From: Candidatus Sulfobium mesophilum | Lineage (GTDB): Bacteria; Nitrospirota; Thermodesulfovibrionia; Thermodesulfovibrionales; UBA6898 | NCBI GenBank assembly: GCA_900302705.1 | Contig: OUUY01000063.1 | Span: 1 to 38,006 of the forward strand | Length of the DNA: 38,006 bases | Reading direction: 5' to 3' | Shown here: positions 1 to 9,566 of the stretch, piece by piece | How the letters are laid out: every line of letters starts with the position of its first letter | Numbering within the stretch: position 1 is the first letter of the stretch | Translations under genes and position numbers: made by a program | The notes under the pieces: generated by a model | The model's input: the letters and a program-made list of their open reading frames with translations, nothing else | Told to the model about the DNA's origin: nothing | The model's database searches: none

Positions 1-1247
1 TCAATCCTTACGTTGACATATGAACCTGTCTCTTCCCCGCCATCGATGACTGTCACAATCTTATTAGCCCGCGTCCTTCCGGCCAGCATGCTTGCATTCG
101 TCTCCGAAGGGCCTTCAATCAGCACCTCCTGAACAGTTCCTTCAAGTGCACGATTCTTTATGTAGGTTATCTTTTCCTGCAGGTCTAAAATTTCGTTTAG
201 CCGTTCTGATTTGACATCGTCGGGCAACTGCCCTTCCATTGCCGACGCCTTTGTGCCCCGTCTTGCTGAATACTTGAATGCAAACAGGCCGTCAAAACCG
301 ATATTTTTAATAGCAGAAATAGTGGCTCCATGGTCCGTATCCGTCTCCCCTGGAAACCCTGCTATTACATCGGCAGTAATGGCTATATCCGGAATCATTT
401 TTCTCAGAAGATCTATTTTCCGCTCATAATCCCGGTAGGTGTAGCCTCTGTTCATAAGTTTCAGTATCCTGTCCGAACCCGACTGCAGCGGCAGATGTAT
501 ATGCTCGCAGACGTGAGGCAGCACAGCCATGGACTCTATCAACCTCTCAGAAAAATCTCTGGGGTGAGATGTAATAAAACGTATCCTGTCGATATTCAAA
601 GCATCTATCCGTTGCAATAACTCGGGGAAGTTAATATCATCCCTGTAGGAGTTCACGTTCTGTCCAAGAAGAGTGACCTCTTTATACCCTTTTTCAGCGA
701 GATCCTTAACCTCCGAAATTATGCGACCACTGGGTCTGGAGACCTCCCTTCCGCGGGTATATGGCACAATACAATACGTGCAAAAGTTATTGCACCCGTA
801 TGTAATCGAAACCCATGCCTTAAAGCGATTCTGGCGGCTTGCAAAGAGCTCCTGCATTGCCAACTCAGTATTATCGTCAAACATCTCAGATCGTGAGTCA
901 CCGGAAACCATACGACTTATCAGATGAATATTTTGGGGGCCCAGAACAAAATCAACATATGGTGCCCTGCGAATCAGCTTTTCTTTGGTCTCCTGCGCAA
1001 CGCAGCCAGCAACCGCTATCTGAAGATCCTTATTTTTCCTCTTAAGTGACTTAGTCCTGCCAAGTTGACTATAAAACTTCTGTTCCGCTTTTTCCCTGAT
1101 TGCACATGTATTGAAAATAATAAGATCCGCTTCCTCGGGACTGTCTGCCGTTTTATAACCGTTTTCAGAAAGGACGCCGAGCATTTTTTCCGAATCATGT
1201 ACATTCATCTGGCAGCCGTAGGTATAAATAAAAACCGTTTTTTGCAT
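1..1247 (-). CDS. miaB: tRNA-2-methylthio-N6-dimethylallyladenosine synthase MiaB, 3' end outside window
   Basis: Radical-SAM methylthiotransferase that adds the 2-methylthio group to isopentenyl-A37 of tRNAs reading UNN codons. I translated the minus strand from ATG at 1247; the frame stays open to base 3, giving 415 codons of an expected 440 or so. The N-terminal MTTase domain has its three cluster cysteines at about 12 (YGCQMN), 48 (NTCAIRE) and 82 (AGCVAQ). The radical-SAM CxxxCxxC motif is CNNFCTYC at 152-159. The TRAM domain begins near residue 375 and is cut by the window edge. The gene diverges from secA. MiaB is preferred over RimO or MtaB because of the GCQMN and NTCAIREKAE signatures. 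No Shine-Dalgarno precedes the ATG. Confidence 0.95.
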   Translation of the reverse strand, partial: MQKTVFIYTYGCQMNVHDSEKMLGVLSENGYKTADSPEEADLIIFNTCAIREKAEQKFYSQLGRTKSLKRKNKDLQIAVAGCVAQETKEKLIRRAPYVDFVLGPQNIHLISRMVSGDSRSEMFDDNTELAMQELFASRQNRFKAWVSITYGCNNFCTYCIVPYTRGREVSRPSGRIISEVKDLAEKGYKEVTLLGQNVNSYRDDINFPELLQRIDALNIDRIRFITSHPRDFSERLIESMAVLPHVCEHIHLPLQSGSDRILKLMNRGYTYRDYERKIDLLRKMIPDIAITADVIAGFPGETDTDHGATISAIKNIGFDGLFAFKYSARRGTKASAMEGQLPDDVKSERLNEILDLQEKITYIKNRALEGTVQEVLIEGPSETNASMLAGRTRANKIVTVIDGGEETGSYVNVRI

Positions 1248-1253
1248 TTAAAA

Positions 1254-1282
1254 ATTTAACACGATCTTCGATATTTCTTCAA
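1254..1282 (-). promoter_or_regulatory. Candidate sigma70 promoter of miaB
   Basis: On the minus strand TTGAAG (1282-1277) is separated by 17 nt from TTAAAT (1259-1254), which lies 6 nt upstream of the ATG at 1247. Each hexamer matches four of six consensus positions. The predicted start of transcription would fall at about the start codon, and no Shine-Dalgarno is present. Confidence 0.4.
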
Positions 1283-1341
1283 TTTATCTCGTGCCTCCCT
1301 TTTTATCTGATTAATCTAAGGCATTGAAATTATGTGATTTC

Positions 1342-1368
1342 TTGCAATATTGCCGTGTTTGCTATAAT
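1342..1368 (+). promoter_or_regulatory. secA promoter with extended -10, predicted leaderless
   Basis: A perfect TATAAT at 1363-1368 is preceded by TGC, giving an extended -10. A TTGCAA at 1342-1347 is the best -35, although its spacer is only 15 nt. Transcription would start near 1375, and the preferred GTG start of secA is at 1378. There is no room for a ribosome-binding site, so the transcript is predicted to be leaderless or nearly so. Confidence 0.55.
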
Positions 1369-1377
1369 ATAAAAACC

Positions 1378-3996
1378 GTGTTCGGAATACTAAGAAAAAT
1401 CATAGGAACGAAAAATGATCGTGAGATAAGCAGACTTTTGCCCATTGTCGAGCAGGTAAATTCCCTGGAAAACGACGTTAGCAGGCTTTCAGATTCACAG
1501 CTAAGGGATAAAACAACTGAATTCCGCAGGCGACTCCAAAATGGAGAAACCCTGGATGAACTGCTTCCAGAGGCATTTGCTGTTACCCGCGAGGCTTCCA
1601 AGCGCGTTCTTAAAATGAGACATTTCGATGTTCAGGTTCTTGGGGGTATTGTTCTTCACGAGGGCAAGATAGCTGAGATGAAGACAGGAGAAGGAAAGAC
1701 CCTGGTTGCCACCCTACCCGTCTACCTGAATGCCATCGAAGGCCGCGGTGTTCACATAGTGACAGTAAACGACTATCTGGCCAAAAGAGATGCCCAGTGG
1801 ATGGGGCCTCTTTATAACTTTCTGGGCATGAGTGTGGGTATCATAGTCCATGGCCTCACAGACGAGCAGAGGCAGGCATCTTACAATTCAGACATCACAT
1901 ATGGCACCAACAATGAATTTGGCTTCGATTACCTAAGAGATAATATGAAATACGAGCTCTCCCAATTTACGCAGAGGGAACTCAATTTTGCCATCGTCGA
2001 CGAGGTTGACAGCATCCTGATAGATGAGGCCCGTACGCCTCTGATAATTTCCGGGCCATCCGAGGAATCCACTGACAAATATTATAAAATCGACAAGATC
2101 ATTCCCAAACTCCAGAAAGAGACTGACTATACCGTAGATGAAAAGGCACGGACGGCCATACTCACCGAAGAGGGCAATATTAAGGTCGAAAGACTTTTGG
2201 GAGCGGGCAATCTTTACGACCCTTCCAATATAGAACTTGTCCACCACGTCCTGCAGGGACTGAAGGCACATACCCTTTTTAAAAGAGATGTTGATTACGT
2301 CGTAAAAGACGGCGAGGTCATTATAGTCGACGAATTCACCGGGAGACTAATGCCTGGCAGACGCTGGTCTGATGGCCTTCATCAGGCCGTCGAAGCTAAA
2401 GAAGGCGTCAAGATAGCAAGTGAGAACCAGACCCTTGCGACTATCACTTTTCAAAACTATTTCCGCATGTACAGAAAACTTGCCGGCATGACAGGCACTG
2501 CTGAAACCGAAGCAGAGGAATTCGCCAAAATATATAACCTCGACGTTCTGGTAATCCCCACGAATCGACCTATGATAAGGCTTGACCACCCTGACGTTAT
2601 CTACAAAACTGAAAACGGAAAGTTCAATGCTGCTATAAAAGAGATCGAAGAACTGAACAAGAGGGGACAACCGATTCTTGTGGGCACAATCTCTATAGAA
2701 AAATCGGAACACCTCAGCAGCCTCCTCAGGAAGAGGGGAATAAAACATTCTGTACTGAATGCTAAATATCACGAAAAGGAGGCTGAGATCATAGTTCAGG
2801 CTGGCAGGAGCGGCAGTGTCACCATAGCAACAAATATGGCCGGAAGGGGAACCGATATTATTCTCGGGGGAAACCCGGCCGCAATCGCAAGGGATATGCT
2901 CGAAGATAGGCCGGACCACACCCAGGAGGAATGGGAAACAACACTTGCAGAAGCAGAGAAACAATGTGCGGCAGACAAGGAAAAGGTTCTTTCTGTCGGG
3001 GGGCTTCACATCCTGGGCACAGAAAGGCACGAGGCCAGGAGAATTGACAATCAATTAAGAGGCCGCTCGGGCAGACAGGGGGACCCCGGGTTCACCCGTT
3101 TCTATCTCTCGCTGGAAGATGACCTGATGAGGATATTCGGCTCAGACAGAATTTCCGGACTTATGGACAAACTCGGTATGGAAGAAGATATCCCCATAGA
3201 AAACAGGATGGTCTCCAAGGCCATTGAAAACGCACAAAAGAGGGTCGAGGCCCAGAACTTCGACATCAGAAAGCATCTGCTGGAATACGATGATGTAATG
3301 AATAAGCAGCGGACCGAGATCTATGCGTTTCGCAAGGAAATACTTCACGGAGGGGATAACCTCAGACAGAGGATCATCTCGATGATGGATGAGATCACGG
3401 AGGAACTGCTTGCCATATATTGTCCGGAAGATACAAGATTCAGCGAGTGGGATGTAAAGGGACTCAAAGATTCCCTTTTCGGCATTTTTTCCATAGTGAT
3501 CGATGCACTTCCTGAGGACATACAGTCCCTTCGGGAAAAACTATCAGCTGATATCAAAAAAGCTTATAGTAACAAAGAGGACGAGATTGGACAGGAGATG
3601 CTTCGCTATCTGGAAAAAGTCATTGTCCTTCAGATAGTCGATTCCCAGTGGAAGGACCACCTGCTTGCCATGGATCATCTGAAGGAAGGCATCGGTCTTC
3701 GCGGATATGGCCAGAGAGATCCTTTGGTCGAGTATAAAAGAGAAGCCTTCGACATGTTTTCTGAGATGTCAGACAGGATCTCTACAGAGATTATTTCGAG
3801 ACTCTTTAAGATTCAGGTGCAAAGGAACCAGGAAGAGTCTATGCGAAGGCAAGAGAGAAGGGTCAACCTCAACTACAACAGGGGAGAAGGCGGCCCGACT
3901 CAACCCGTCACAAAGGGTAAAAAGACAGGGCGCAATGAACCCTGTCCCTGCGGCAGTGGCAAGAAGTTTAAGAAGTGCTGCGGCCTGAATGAATAA
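1378..3996 (+). CDS. secA: Preprotein translocase ATPase SecA
   Basis: Motor of Sec-dependent export; it binds SecYEG at the inner membrane and drives unfolded preproteins across using ATP. The protein has 872 residues from GTG 1378, normal for the family. Visible elements are Walker A GEGKT at about 104-108, the DEVD Walker B, the preprotein cross-linking region, helicase motifs [10 protein letters not shown] and [10 protein letters not shown], and the C-terminal zinc-binding SEC-C tail ([14 protein letters not shown]). The frame is open upstream to a TTG at 1324, but the family N-terminus begins with MFGxLxKIxGTKNDRE, and the 1324-1377 stretch carries the promoter, so GTG 1378 is preferred. 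The last 8 nt overlap the next gene, indicating translational coupling to a diguanylate cyclase. Confidence 0.97.
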   Translation: MFGILRKIIGTKNDREISRLLPIVEQVNSLENDVSRLSDSQLRDKTTEFRRRLQNGETLDELLPEAFAVTREASKRVLKMRHFDVQVLGGIVLHEGKIAEMKTGEGKTLVATLPVYLNAIEGRGVHIVTVNDYLAKRDAQWMGPLYNFLGMSVGIIVHGLTDEQRQASYNSDITYGTNNEFGFDYLRDNMKYELSQFTQRELNFAIVDEVDSILIDEARTPLIISGPSEESTDKYYKIDKIIPKLQKETDYTVDEKARTAILTEEGNIKVERLLGAGNLYDPSNIELVHHVLQGLKAHTLFKRDVDYVVKDGEVIIVDEFTGRLMPGRRWSDGLHQAVEAKEGVKIASENQTLATITFQNYFRMYRKLAGMTGTAETEAEEFAKIYNLDVLVIPTNRPMIRLDHPDVIYKTENGKFNAAIKEIEELNKRGQPILVGTISIEKSEHLSSLLRKRGIKHSVLNAKYHEKEAEIIVQAGRSGSVTIATNMAGRGTDIILGGNPAAIARDMLEDRPDHTQEEWETTLAEAEKQCAADKEKVLSVGGLHILGTERHEARRIDNQLRGRSGRQGDPGFTRFYLSLEDDLMRIFGSDRISGLMDKLGMEEDIPIENRMVSKAIENAQKRVEAQNFDIRKHLLEYDDVMNKQRTEIYAFRKEILHGGDNLRQRIISMMDEITEELLAIYCPEDTRFSEWDVKGLKDSLFGIFSIVIDALPEDIQSLREKLSADIKKAYSNKEDEIGQEMLRYLEKVIVLQIVDSQWKDHLLAMDHLKEGIGLRGYGQRDPLVEYKREAFDMFSEMSDRISTEIISRLFKIQVQRNQEESMRRQERRVNLNYNRGEGGPTQPVTKGKKTGRNEPCPCGSGKKFKKCCGLNE

Positions 3997-5389
3997 AATA
4001 TTCAGCATAGGCCTTGTCCCACTTAAGAAAGAAAAAGAAATCGCACTCGCGTCGCGTGGAAAAAGCATATTAAAATTTAAGTCCATCAGGGATATGAGAT
4101 ACCGTGCGGAAGACAGTCCGGATCTGGTAATCGTAGATAAAAGCCAGAGTTCTGAAACATCATTTAGGGAATTTCAATCTTCTTTCAGGCATATCCCAAA
4201 GGTTGTATTGTCTGACTCCTATTCCTTCAGGGGCTTTTCCCAATGGATAAGGCATCCTCAAACTTATGTTTTACAGAATCCTTCCGCCAAAGAGATAGAA
4301 TTCACCATTAAAAGAGCGCTGACGATGAAACAACTGATCGATGACAATTTGTCGTTAAGAAACCAGCTTATTTCTGTCACGCACGAACTGGAATTTTTCA
4401 GTGAAGTGAGCAAGACTCTTACTTCGACGCTCGAACTGAGTGATATCCTTACCACTATAATGAGGAAATCAAGAAAATTGGTTAAGGCAGAGACCTGGTC
4501 GATACTTCTTATGGACGAGGATACAGGTGAACTGGTGCCGGGAAAGATCACCGGGAAGAAAGAAGATACAAACAAGATGAAGAAAGCCAGACTCAAATTG
4601 GGAGAAGGCATCGCCGGCTGGGTCGCTCAGGAAGGGATACCTGTGGTAATACCGGACGTCTCGGTCGACGAGAGGTTCTGTACGTCTATGGACAAGGAGA
4701 CTGGAATCAGGACCAAATCCCTAATGTGCGTGCCGATAAAGAGCAAGGGAAACATCATCGGAGTGCTGGAAATTGCGAATAAGACCACGAACACACCTTT
4801 CACTAAGGATGATCTCGACATAATCATGAGAATCGTCGATCACGCAGCCATTGCAATAGAAAGGGCCTCCCTGTATCAAAAAATGGCCGAATTGTCAGTT
4901 ACGGACGACCTGACTAAACTGTTTAACACAAGGTATCTGGACAGAACCCTGGAGATAGAGATAAGGAGAGCCGGACGTCACAAGTCTTCTCTTTCCCTGA
5001 TCTTTATGGACGTCGACCATTTCAAGGCAATCAACGATAACTATGGACATCTCATAGGCAGTAAGCTTCTGGTTGAAATGGGTCAACTACTGATTAAACG
5101 TTTACGGACGATTGATATTGTTGCCCGTTATGGAGGTGATGAATTTGTAATCGTCCTGCCGCAGACTCCCCCCAGTGCAGCACTTGCAATCGCCGAGAGG
5201 ATACGCAAGAGTATTGAACAGAATATCTTTCTTAAGAAGGACGGTTATTCGCTCCGGATGACAGCCAGTTTTGGGGTCGCTTCGTATCCCGAAAGCGCAA
5301 AATCCAAAGAGGATCTTCTAAGGCTGGCTGATGAGGCTATGTACAGGGTCAAATACCAGACACGAAACGGTGTTTATGCTATAGTATAG
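3989..5389 (+). CDS. GAF-GGDEF diguanylate cyclase with degenerate receiver-like N-terminus
   Basis: Predicted cyclase making c-di-GMP from two GTP. The 466 residues divide into an N-terminal alpha/beta region (1-112) shaped like a response-regulator receiver but lacking the conserved acidic pair and lysine, a short coiled linker, a GAF sensor domain (about 140-295) and a GGDEF domain (300-466). The active-site GGDEF at 382-386 is intact, and an RxxD product-inhibition site (RTID, 373-376) sits exactly five residues before it, so the enzyme should be active and feedback controlled. The start overlaps the secA stop (ATGAATAA). The stop is 3 nt from the MglA-like gene. The GAF ligand cannot be read from sequence. 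The pseudo-receiver assignment is inference. Confidence 0.9.
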   Translation: MNKIFSIGLVPLKKEKEIALASRGKSILKFKSIRDMRYRAEDSPDLVIVDKSQSSETSFREFQSSFRHIPKVVLSDSYSFRGFSQWIRHPQTYVLQNPSAKEIEFTIKRALTMKQLIDDNLSLRNQLISVTHELEFFSEVSKTLTSTLELSDILTTIMRKSRKLVKAETWSILLMDEDTGELVPGKITGKKEDTNKMKKARLKLGEGIAGWVAQEGIPVVIPDVSVDERFCTSMDKETGIRTKSLMCVPIKSKGNIIGVLEIANKTTNTPFTKDDLDIIMRIVDHAAIAIERASLYQKMAELSVTDDLTKLFNTRYLDRTLEIEIRRAGRHKSSLSLIFMDVDHFKAINDNYGHLIGSKLLVEMGQLLIKRLRTIDIVARYGGDEFVIVLPQTPPSAALAIAERIRKSIEQNIFLKKDGYSLRMTASFGVASYPESAKSKEDLLRLADEAMYRVKYQTRNGVYAIV

Positions 5390-5392
5390 AAA

Positions 5393-6457
5393 ATGGCCCT
5401 CTTTAATTATGCGACAAAAGAGATTACGCTGAAGATCGTTTACTACGGTCCGGGATTGAGCGGCAAGACAACCAACCTGCAGCACCTGCATTCCATCCTG
5501 AACCCTGAGACCAGAGGTAGGTTGCTTTCCTTGTCGACAGAAACTGATAGAACGCTTTTTTTTGATTTCCTCCCTGTTGAACTCGGAAAAATCCGCGATT
5601 TTTCCATAAGATTCCAGCTTTATACCGTGCCTGGTCAGGTTAGATATAATGCAACTCGAAAAATTGTCCTCAAGGGAGCTGATGCAGTTATTTTCGTAGC
5701 TGACTCTCAGCGTGACATGAAAGAACAAAACATAGAGAGTTTCGAGAATATGAGAGAAAATCTCTTCTCGAATAACATCAATCCCGACGAGATACCTATC
5801 ATTCTTCAATATAACAAGAGAGATCTTGTTAATATTGCTTCCTTGGAGGAACTGGATGCAGATCTGAATCACAACGAATCCCCGGTCATAGAAGCCTGCG
5901 CTATAAAGGGCCTGGGGGTTGAGGAATCCTTCAAACTCGTTACGAAGCTCTTACTAAGAAATATTGCAAAGAAACATCAGATCGAGATTAAGCCTGCAAA
6001 GGAAGAAGAAATGGAGGCAGAAGGGCCCGTAACGCTTTCTCAGGGAGCACATTTCCCCCCCCCTGCCCCCGCTGCTGCAGAGATGCAAACGGTGGTGTCT
6101 TCTGATAAAGACATTACAGCCGGGGACGCGAAACTTTCCACGGTTGCAGAAGTGCCGCCAACTGAAAAGATGCCGGCAGAAGCCTATGAATCATCTTGGG
6201 AGACAAAGAAGAATCCTATTACTGAATTACGGGAAGCCCCTGTCATTTTTTTAGAAAAGATCGAACAGGTTGCCAAGGAAATATCTGAAATTCACAAGAT
6301 CCTTGCGGATTCCAGGGACTCCATAAATATGCTGGGCAAAGAGATGGAAAACCTCAAGGAGCTAAGGAAGGAACAAGAAAAAATAGGCAGTTTACTTAAG
6401 GACCTATCGGTGCAGTACAAGGCGCTGAAGAGAAAGCGAAGCTGGTTCAGATTTTAG
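5393..6457 (+). CDS. MglA-like small Ras-family GTPase with long C-terminal coiled-coil extension
   Basis: Residues 1-198 match the bacterial MglA family, small GTPases that set cell polarity and motility in Myxococcus. Visible motifs are the P-loop GPGLSGKTT (19-27), switch I with Arg53, the family-specific TVPGQ (78-82) including the catalytic-type Gln82, and NKRD (141-144) for guanine. MglA proteins are usually about 195 residues; this one has 354. The extra part is an acidic, Pro/Ala-rich linker (200-280) and a predicted coiled coil (about 285-348) ending in a basic KRKRSWFRF tail. No MglB/Roadblock partner is nearby. It is third in a tight unit after secA and the GGDEF gene (3-nt gap). 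The GTPase call is firm; a role in polarity is inference. Confidence 0.88.
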   Translation: MALFNYATKEITLKIVYYGPGLSGKTTNLQHLHSILNPETRGRLLSLSTETDRTLFFDFLPVELGKIRDFSIRFQLYTVPGQVRYNATRKIVLKGADAVIFVADSQRDMKEQNIESFENMRENLFSNNINPDEIPIILQYNKRDLVNIASLEELDADLNHNESPVIEACAIKGLGVEESFKLVTKLLLRNIAKKHQIEIKPAKEEEMEAEGPVTLSQGAHFPPPAPAAAEMQTVVSSDKDITAGDAKLSTVAEVPPTEKMPAEAYESSWETKKNPITELREAPVIFLEKIEQVAKEISEIHKILADSRDSINMLGKEMENLKELRKEQEKIGSLLKDLSVQYKALKRKRSWFRF

Positions 6458-6489
6458 CTGGTACGCCGCAAGTCCAGGACTGTCCATCT

Positions 6490-7893
6490 CTATAAGAGAT
6501 ATTCCGCGAGGTTGATCCTGTATTTGTTGGGATCCATTGTTTTTAATATAGACCTGATGTATATATCCTGCTCATTTTTTTCAGTTAGGTCAACTACGTG
6601 TCCTTTCACCCTGCTTCCTTTTTCATCAACAATGATCAGCACTCGCGGCCGCGTCGGAAAAATGTGATTACTTTCGCATACAAGCCCCAATTCCTTCGTG
6701 CTGAGCATGACAAGCGTTCCAATCGGAAAAACCCCGACCATATTCACAAAGAATTTCATAAGCAGGGGATCAAGCTGCGTATTTGACCGCTCCATCATTA
6801 TGCTCAGCGCCTTGTCAGGCGCTAAAGGAACCCTTGAATATACCCGGGAAGAGGTCATCGCGTCGTATTGATCTGCCAGACTCACGATCTTGGTGTAGAA
6901 GTCCAGCTTGAGGTCTGTTCTTACACGCGGATAGCCGCTGTGGTCATAGTTCATGTGATGTTCGAAAGCAACGATGGCAGATTTGATCGTAAGGGGATCG
7001 AGCTTCTTAAGTTTCAGCAAGGTCTTAGCCCCCCATACCGGATGCCTTCTTATGATATCCCATTCCGAGGCGCTAAAGTTAGACGGCTTATTGAGAATTT
7101 CGTTAGGTATGTCCATCTTTCCGATATCGTGGAAGAGAGCAACCATGCCCAGCTCTGTGAGTGTCCTGCGGTTCAGTCCGACACGCTGACCCAACGCAAT
7201 GGAAAAGATACTGACATTCACCGAGTGGTGATATGTGTACTCATCGTAGTCCTTTATCGCTGTCATTCCAAGAAGAAGTTGTTCTTCCTCGAGAATGTGG
7301 TCGACCATATTCTCAACCACTCTCTTGGCTTTCTTAATGTTCACCTTCTCGCCGCTCTTTATTCTGTTAATTACGCCTCTTGCATAAGACACAGCATTGA
7401 AATAGGTCTTCTTGACCATCTTTCTGGGATCAAGAGAACTGTCCTCCACCACCTTTTTCAGCCTTCCCACGGATATGTTTCTGGTCTGCGACATCTTCTC
7501 CTCTATTGCATCAAATGAAGATTCCGCAAAAGAAGAGGAAAGAAGAGCCCTGACCAAGACTTTCACCTCATCGGCGTTAATCTTGTCCTTGAAAATAATA
7601 CTTCCAAGCTCTCTTTTCTTGAATTCTCTTAAGAGGAAGTCGAAGTTAAGGAGGTACTCCAGCGAATACCTTATGCGATAATCATTGATATAAAAATACT
7701 CACCTCTTAGCTCAAGAGAAACAACACGTTCATGCGAGATGAAAGCGTTTATCGTCGATACAAACTTGTCTATAACTGTTGTCACGGCAACATTGTCCGG
7801 ATCGTGAATGTGAGATGTTCGGAGGACCACAGAGATCTGATTGACCAGGTCTTTTCCTGTTCTGAACCTTTCAATATCTTCTCTATTGTCCAT
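6490..7893 (-). CDS. HD-GYP domain c-di-GMP phosphodiesterase
   Basis: Predicted metal-dependent hydrolase of c-di-GMP. From ATG 7893 the protein has 467 residues: an N-terminal alpha-helical region (1-200) of unknown role and an HD-GYP domain (about 205-400). The HD pair is H255-D256 in LFHDIGK, with further ligand-type residues H284, H312-H313 and D341. The GYP motif is at 320-322. The consensus HHE is HHM here (312-314), a departure from many canonical members. A tail of about 70 residues follows. The frame extends upstream to 8145 but that stretch lies inside the HEAT gene; ATG 7893 overlaps the HEAT stop by 11 nt and has GGAG just upstream. It converges on the MglA-like gene with a 32-nt gap. 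Confidence 0.88.
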   Translation of the reverse strand: MDNREDIERFRTGKDLVNQISVVLRTSHIHDPDNVAVTTVIDKFVSTINAFISHERVVSLELRGEYFYINDYRIRYSLEYLLNFDFLLREFKKRELGSIIFKDKINADEVKVLVRALLSSSFAESSFDAIEEKMSQTRNISVGRLKKVVEDSSLDPRKMVKKTYFNAVSYARGVINRIKSGEKVNIKKAKRVVENMVDHILEEEQLLLGMTAIKDYDEYTYHHSVNVSIFSIALGQRVGLNRRTLTELGMVALFHDIGKMDIPNEILNKPSNFSASEWDIIRRHPVWGAKTLLKLKKLDPLTIKSAIVAFEHHMNYDHSGYPRVRTDLKLDFYTKIVSLADQYDAMTSSRVYSRVPLAPDKALSIMMERSNTQLDPLLMKFFVNMVGVFPIGTLVMLSTKELGLVCESNHIFPTRPRVLIIVDEKGSRVKGHVVDLTEKNEQDIYIRSILKTMDPNKYRINLAEYLL

Positions 7894-9520
7894 GCTCCAG
7901 CCTTTTGATCGCAGAGAAAACGAATTCCTGCATGACCTTATTATTCTCAACTCTGTATTTGTTAAGAACAGCAAGCGCATCCCGATTCCCCAGGAGTCCC
8001 AAACTATAAGCAGCGCACGCCCTGCTTTCATCCGTTTTTGTCCGTCGGAAGAAGGTCCTTTTTTTAAGAATACCGACAACAAAATTAAATACTTCCTCAT
8101 CTTTCCACTGGGAAAGGACCTCAAAATATTCTTTCTTTTCCTCAAAGCCCTTTTCCTTGAAATTCTTATCCGCTATCTTGTTGATGATTATCCGCTTGGG
8201 AGCTTCTGCTCGCATACTCCCCAATGCCCGGAGAGCCGCCGATCTCACCTGTATTTCCGGGTCCTCAAGGCAGTCTCTCAGGGTCTGTAAGACGCCTGTG
8301 CCGCCGAGTTCTCCCAGTGCCCGTATGACCTCCTTTTTAACCCTGATGTCTCCATGTCTGACTGTTTTTAAAAGATAATCTACAGCCCGCTTATCGCCTA
8401 TTTTCCTGAGTATATATATGATGTTGCGGACAACATACCACCGGGAGTCGGTCAGTCCTTTGGCCAGAGTCGCAATGTCCTTTATCCCCAAGACAACGAG
8501 GGCGTCAATCACGATCTTCCTGCCTTGTATGCTTTTCAGTTCTCCAAGTATCTTCATGAAAGGCACAAGAGCGTTCTTATCAAGGAAACGAACAAAATCC
8601 TCAAAGATTTTTTCTTCCATTTCCTGACCGCTGTCCATTATCTCCCCCAAAAGATTAACTACAGACTCATTGCCAGCAACCGAAAGAATCTTCCTCGCAA
8701 GTCGTTTTCTTTCATCCTCTTCATTGTTGTCATCAAGAATCTTTTTGAAACGTGACAAGGCATCCGTTGCCAACTGGATATCGCCATGCCCTATTGAATA
8801 CTCAATCGCGCTAACGAAAAAACCAGCCATGTCTTCCAGTTCGGACCTTGACTGCTGGAGATAGATCATCTCAAACAAAATGTCCAGCAGTTTACCAGTT
8901 TTGTCCTCAGCATCTCTTTCGTATTCCTGCAGAAGAAGCTGCAGGTCTTTGTTAGACAGCGGTACTATCGAAATATCATGAACCATCTCTTCCTGGAAGG
9001 CATCTTCGTATGCCTTCATAAGAGAATCCTGCTCGGGCTCCTTTTCCTTGATAGACGCAACCGCAGCCTCTTCGTAATTTTCTTCGTCGGTCAGTATCGC
9101 ATCGTCCACTACGTAATGTATGTTCTGAAAATCCCTCTCCCAAAACAAAGTCACCATGTCATCATCGAGCGCATCACGGTTGAAGTCTAAAGAGATTATT
9201 TTAAGAAAATCTTCGATCTCTTCAATGGTAAGTCCTTTTTTAAAATTAAGTTCTCTAAGGCCGTCTTTGAAGAAAAAAAGGGCGAGATTGTCTTCCTTTT
9301 CTATGTTGGTGTAAACTGCGTCAGAATCATAAGATATTTCGTTCTGCTTTATTTTGAAAATTAATTCGTCCCTGAAATAAAAAAACTCCCTGAACTTTTT
9401 GAAATCATCCTCAATGGTATTGATATAAATGGGGTTGTTTGACGGATACATCCTCACTATCTTCTTTGATTTGAGAAACGACAGAACTATGTCTTTGGCC
9501 TTGCTAAGTTCTTCACTCAT
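7883..9520 (-). CDS. HEAT-repeat protein
   Basis: A 545-residue cytoplasmic protein without signal peptide or membrane segment. The first 150 residues form a mixed, acidic region (with an NPIYINTIEDDFKKF stretch) seen in HEAT proteins paired with HD-GYP genes; the middle is helical. From about 310 to 545 there are tandem HEAT-like helical hairpins, for example ALGELGGTGVLQTLRDCLED and AALRALGSMRAEAPKRII. HEAT arrays are usually protein-binding scaffolds. The stop overlaps the start of the HD-GYP gene, so a functional partnership with that phosphodiesterase is likely (inference). There is no clear Shine-Dalgarno at the ATG, and a 46-nt gap separates it from the upstream 92-codon gene. Confidence 0.85.
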   Translation of the reverse strand: MSEELSKAKDIVLSFLKSKKIVRMYPSNNPIYINTIEDDFKKFREFFYFRDELIFKIKQNEISYDSDAVYTNIEKEDNLALFFFKDGLRELNFKKGLTIEEIEDFLKIISLDFNRDALDDDMVTLFWERDFQNIHYVVDDAILTDEENYEEAAVASIKEKEPEQDSLMKAYEDAFQEEMVHDISIVPLSNKDLQLLLQEYERDAEDKTGKLLDILFEMIYLQQSRSELEDMAGFFVSAIEYSIGHGDIQLATDALSRFKKILDDNNEEDERKRLARKILSVAGNESVVNLLGEIMDSGQEMEEKIFEDFVRFLDKNALVPFMKILGELKSIQGRKIVIDALVVLGIKDIATLAKGLTDSRWYVVRNIIYILRKIGDKRAVDYLLKTVRHGDIRVKKEVIRALGELGGTGVLQTLRDCLEDPEIQVRSAALRALGSMRAEAPKRIIINKIADKNFKEKGFEEKKEYFEVLSQWKDEEVFNFVVGILKKRTFFRRTKTDESRACAAYSLGLLGNRDALAVLNKYRVENNKVMQEFVFSAIKRLEHGQ

Positions 9521-9566
9521 AATATGTCAAATGTCTTTTTCACAACGTGCAGAAAATGTCCCAATA

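Noticed and set aside
1324-1377. In-frame extension of secA from a TTG
   Set aside because: It adds 18 residues not typical of SecA, and the stretch carries the promoter; GTG 1378 matches the family N-terminus.
2347-3054. Long minus-strand open frame (235 codons) opposite secA
   Set aside because: It is a shadow of secA codon structure, with no family features and no start signals.
6471-6485. AGTCC-A-GGACT palindrome between convergent genes
   Set aside because: One-base loop and short arms; no T run, so not a credible terminator.
7894-8145. In-frame upstream extension of the HD-GYP gene
   Set aside because: It lies wholly inside the HEAT gene, is unlike family N-termini, and ATG 7893 has an overlap start with GGAG.
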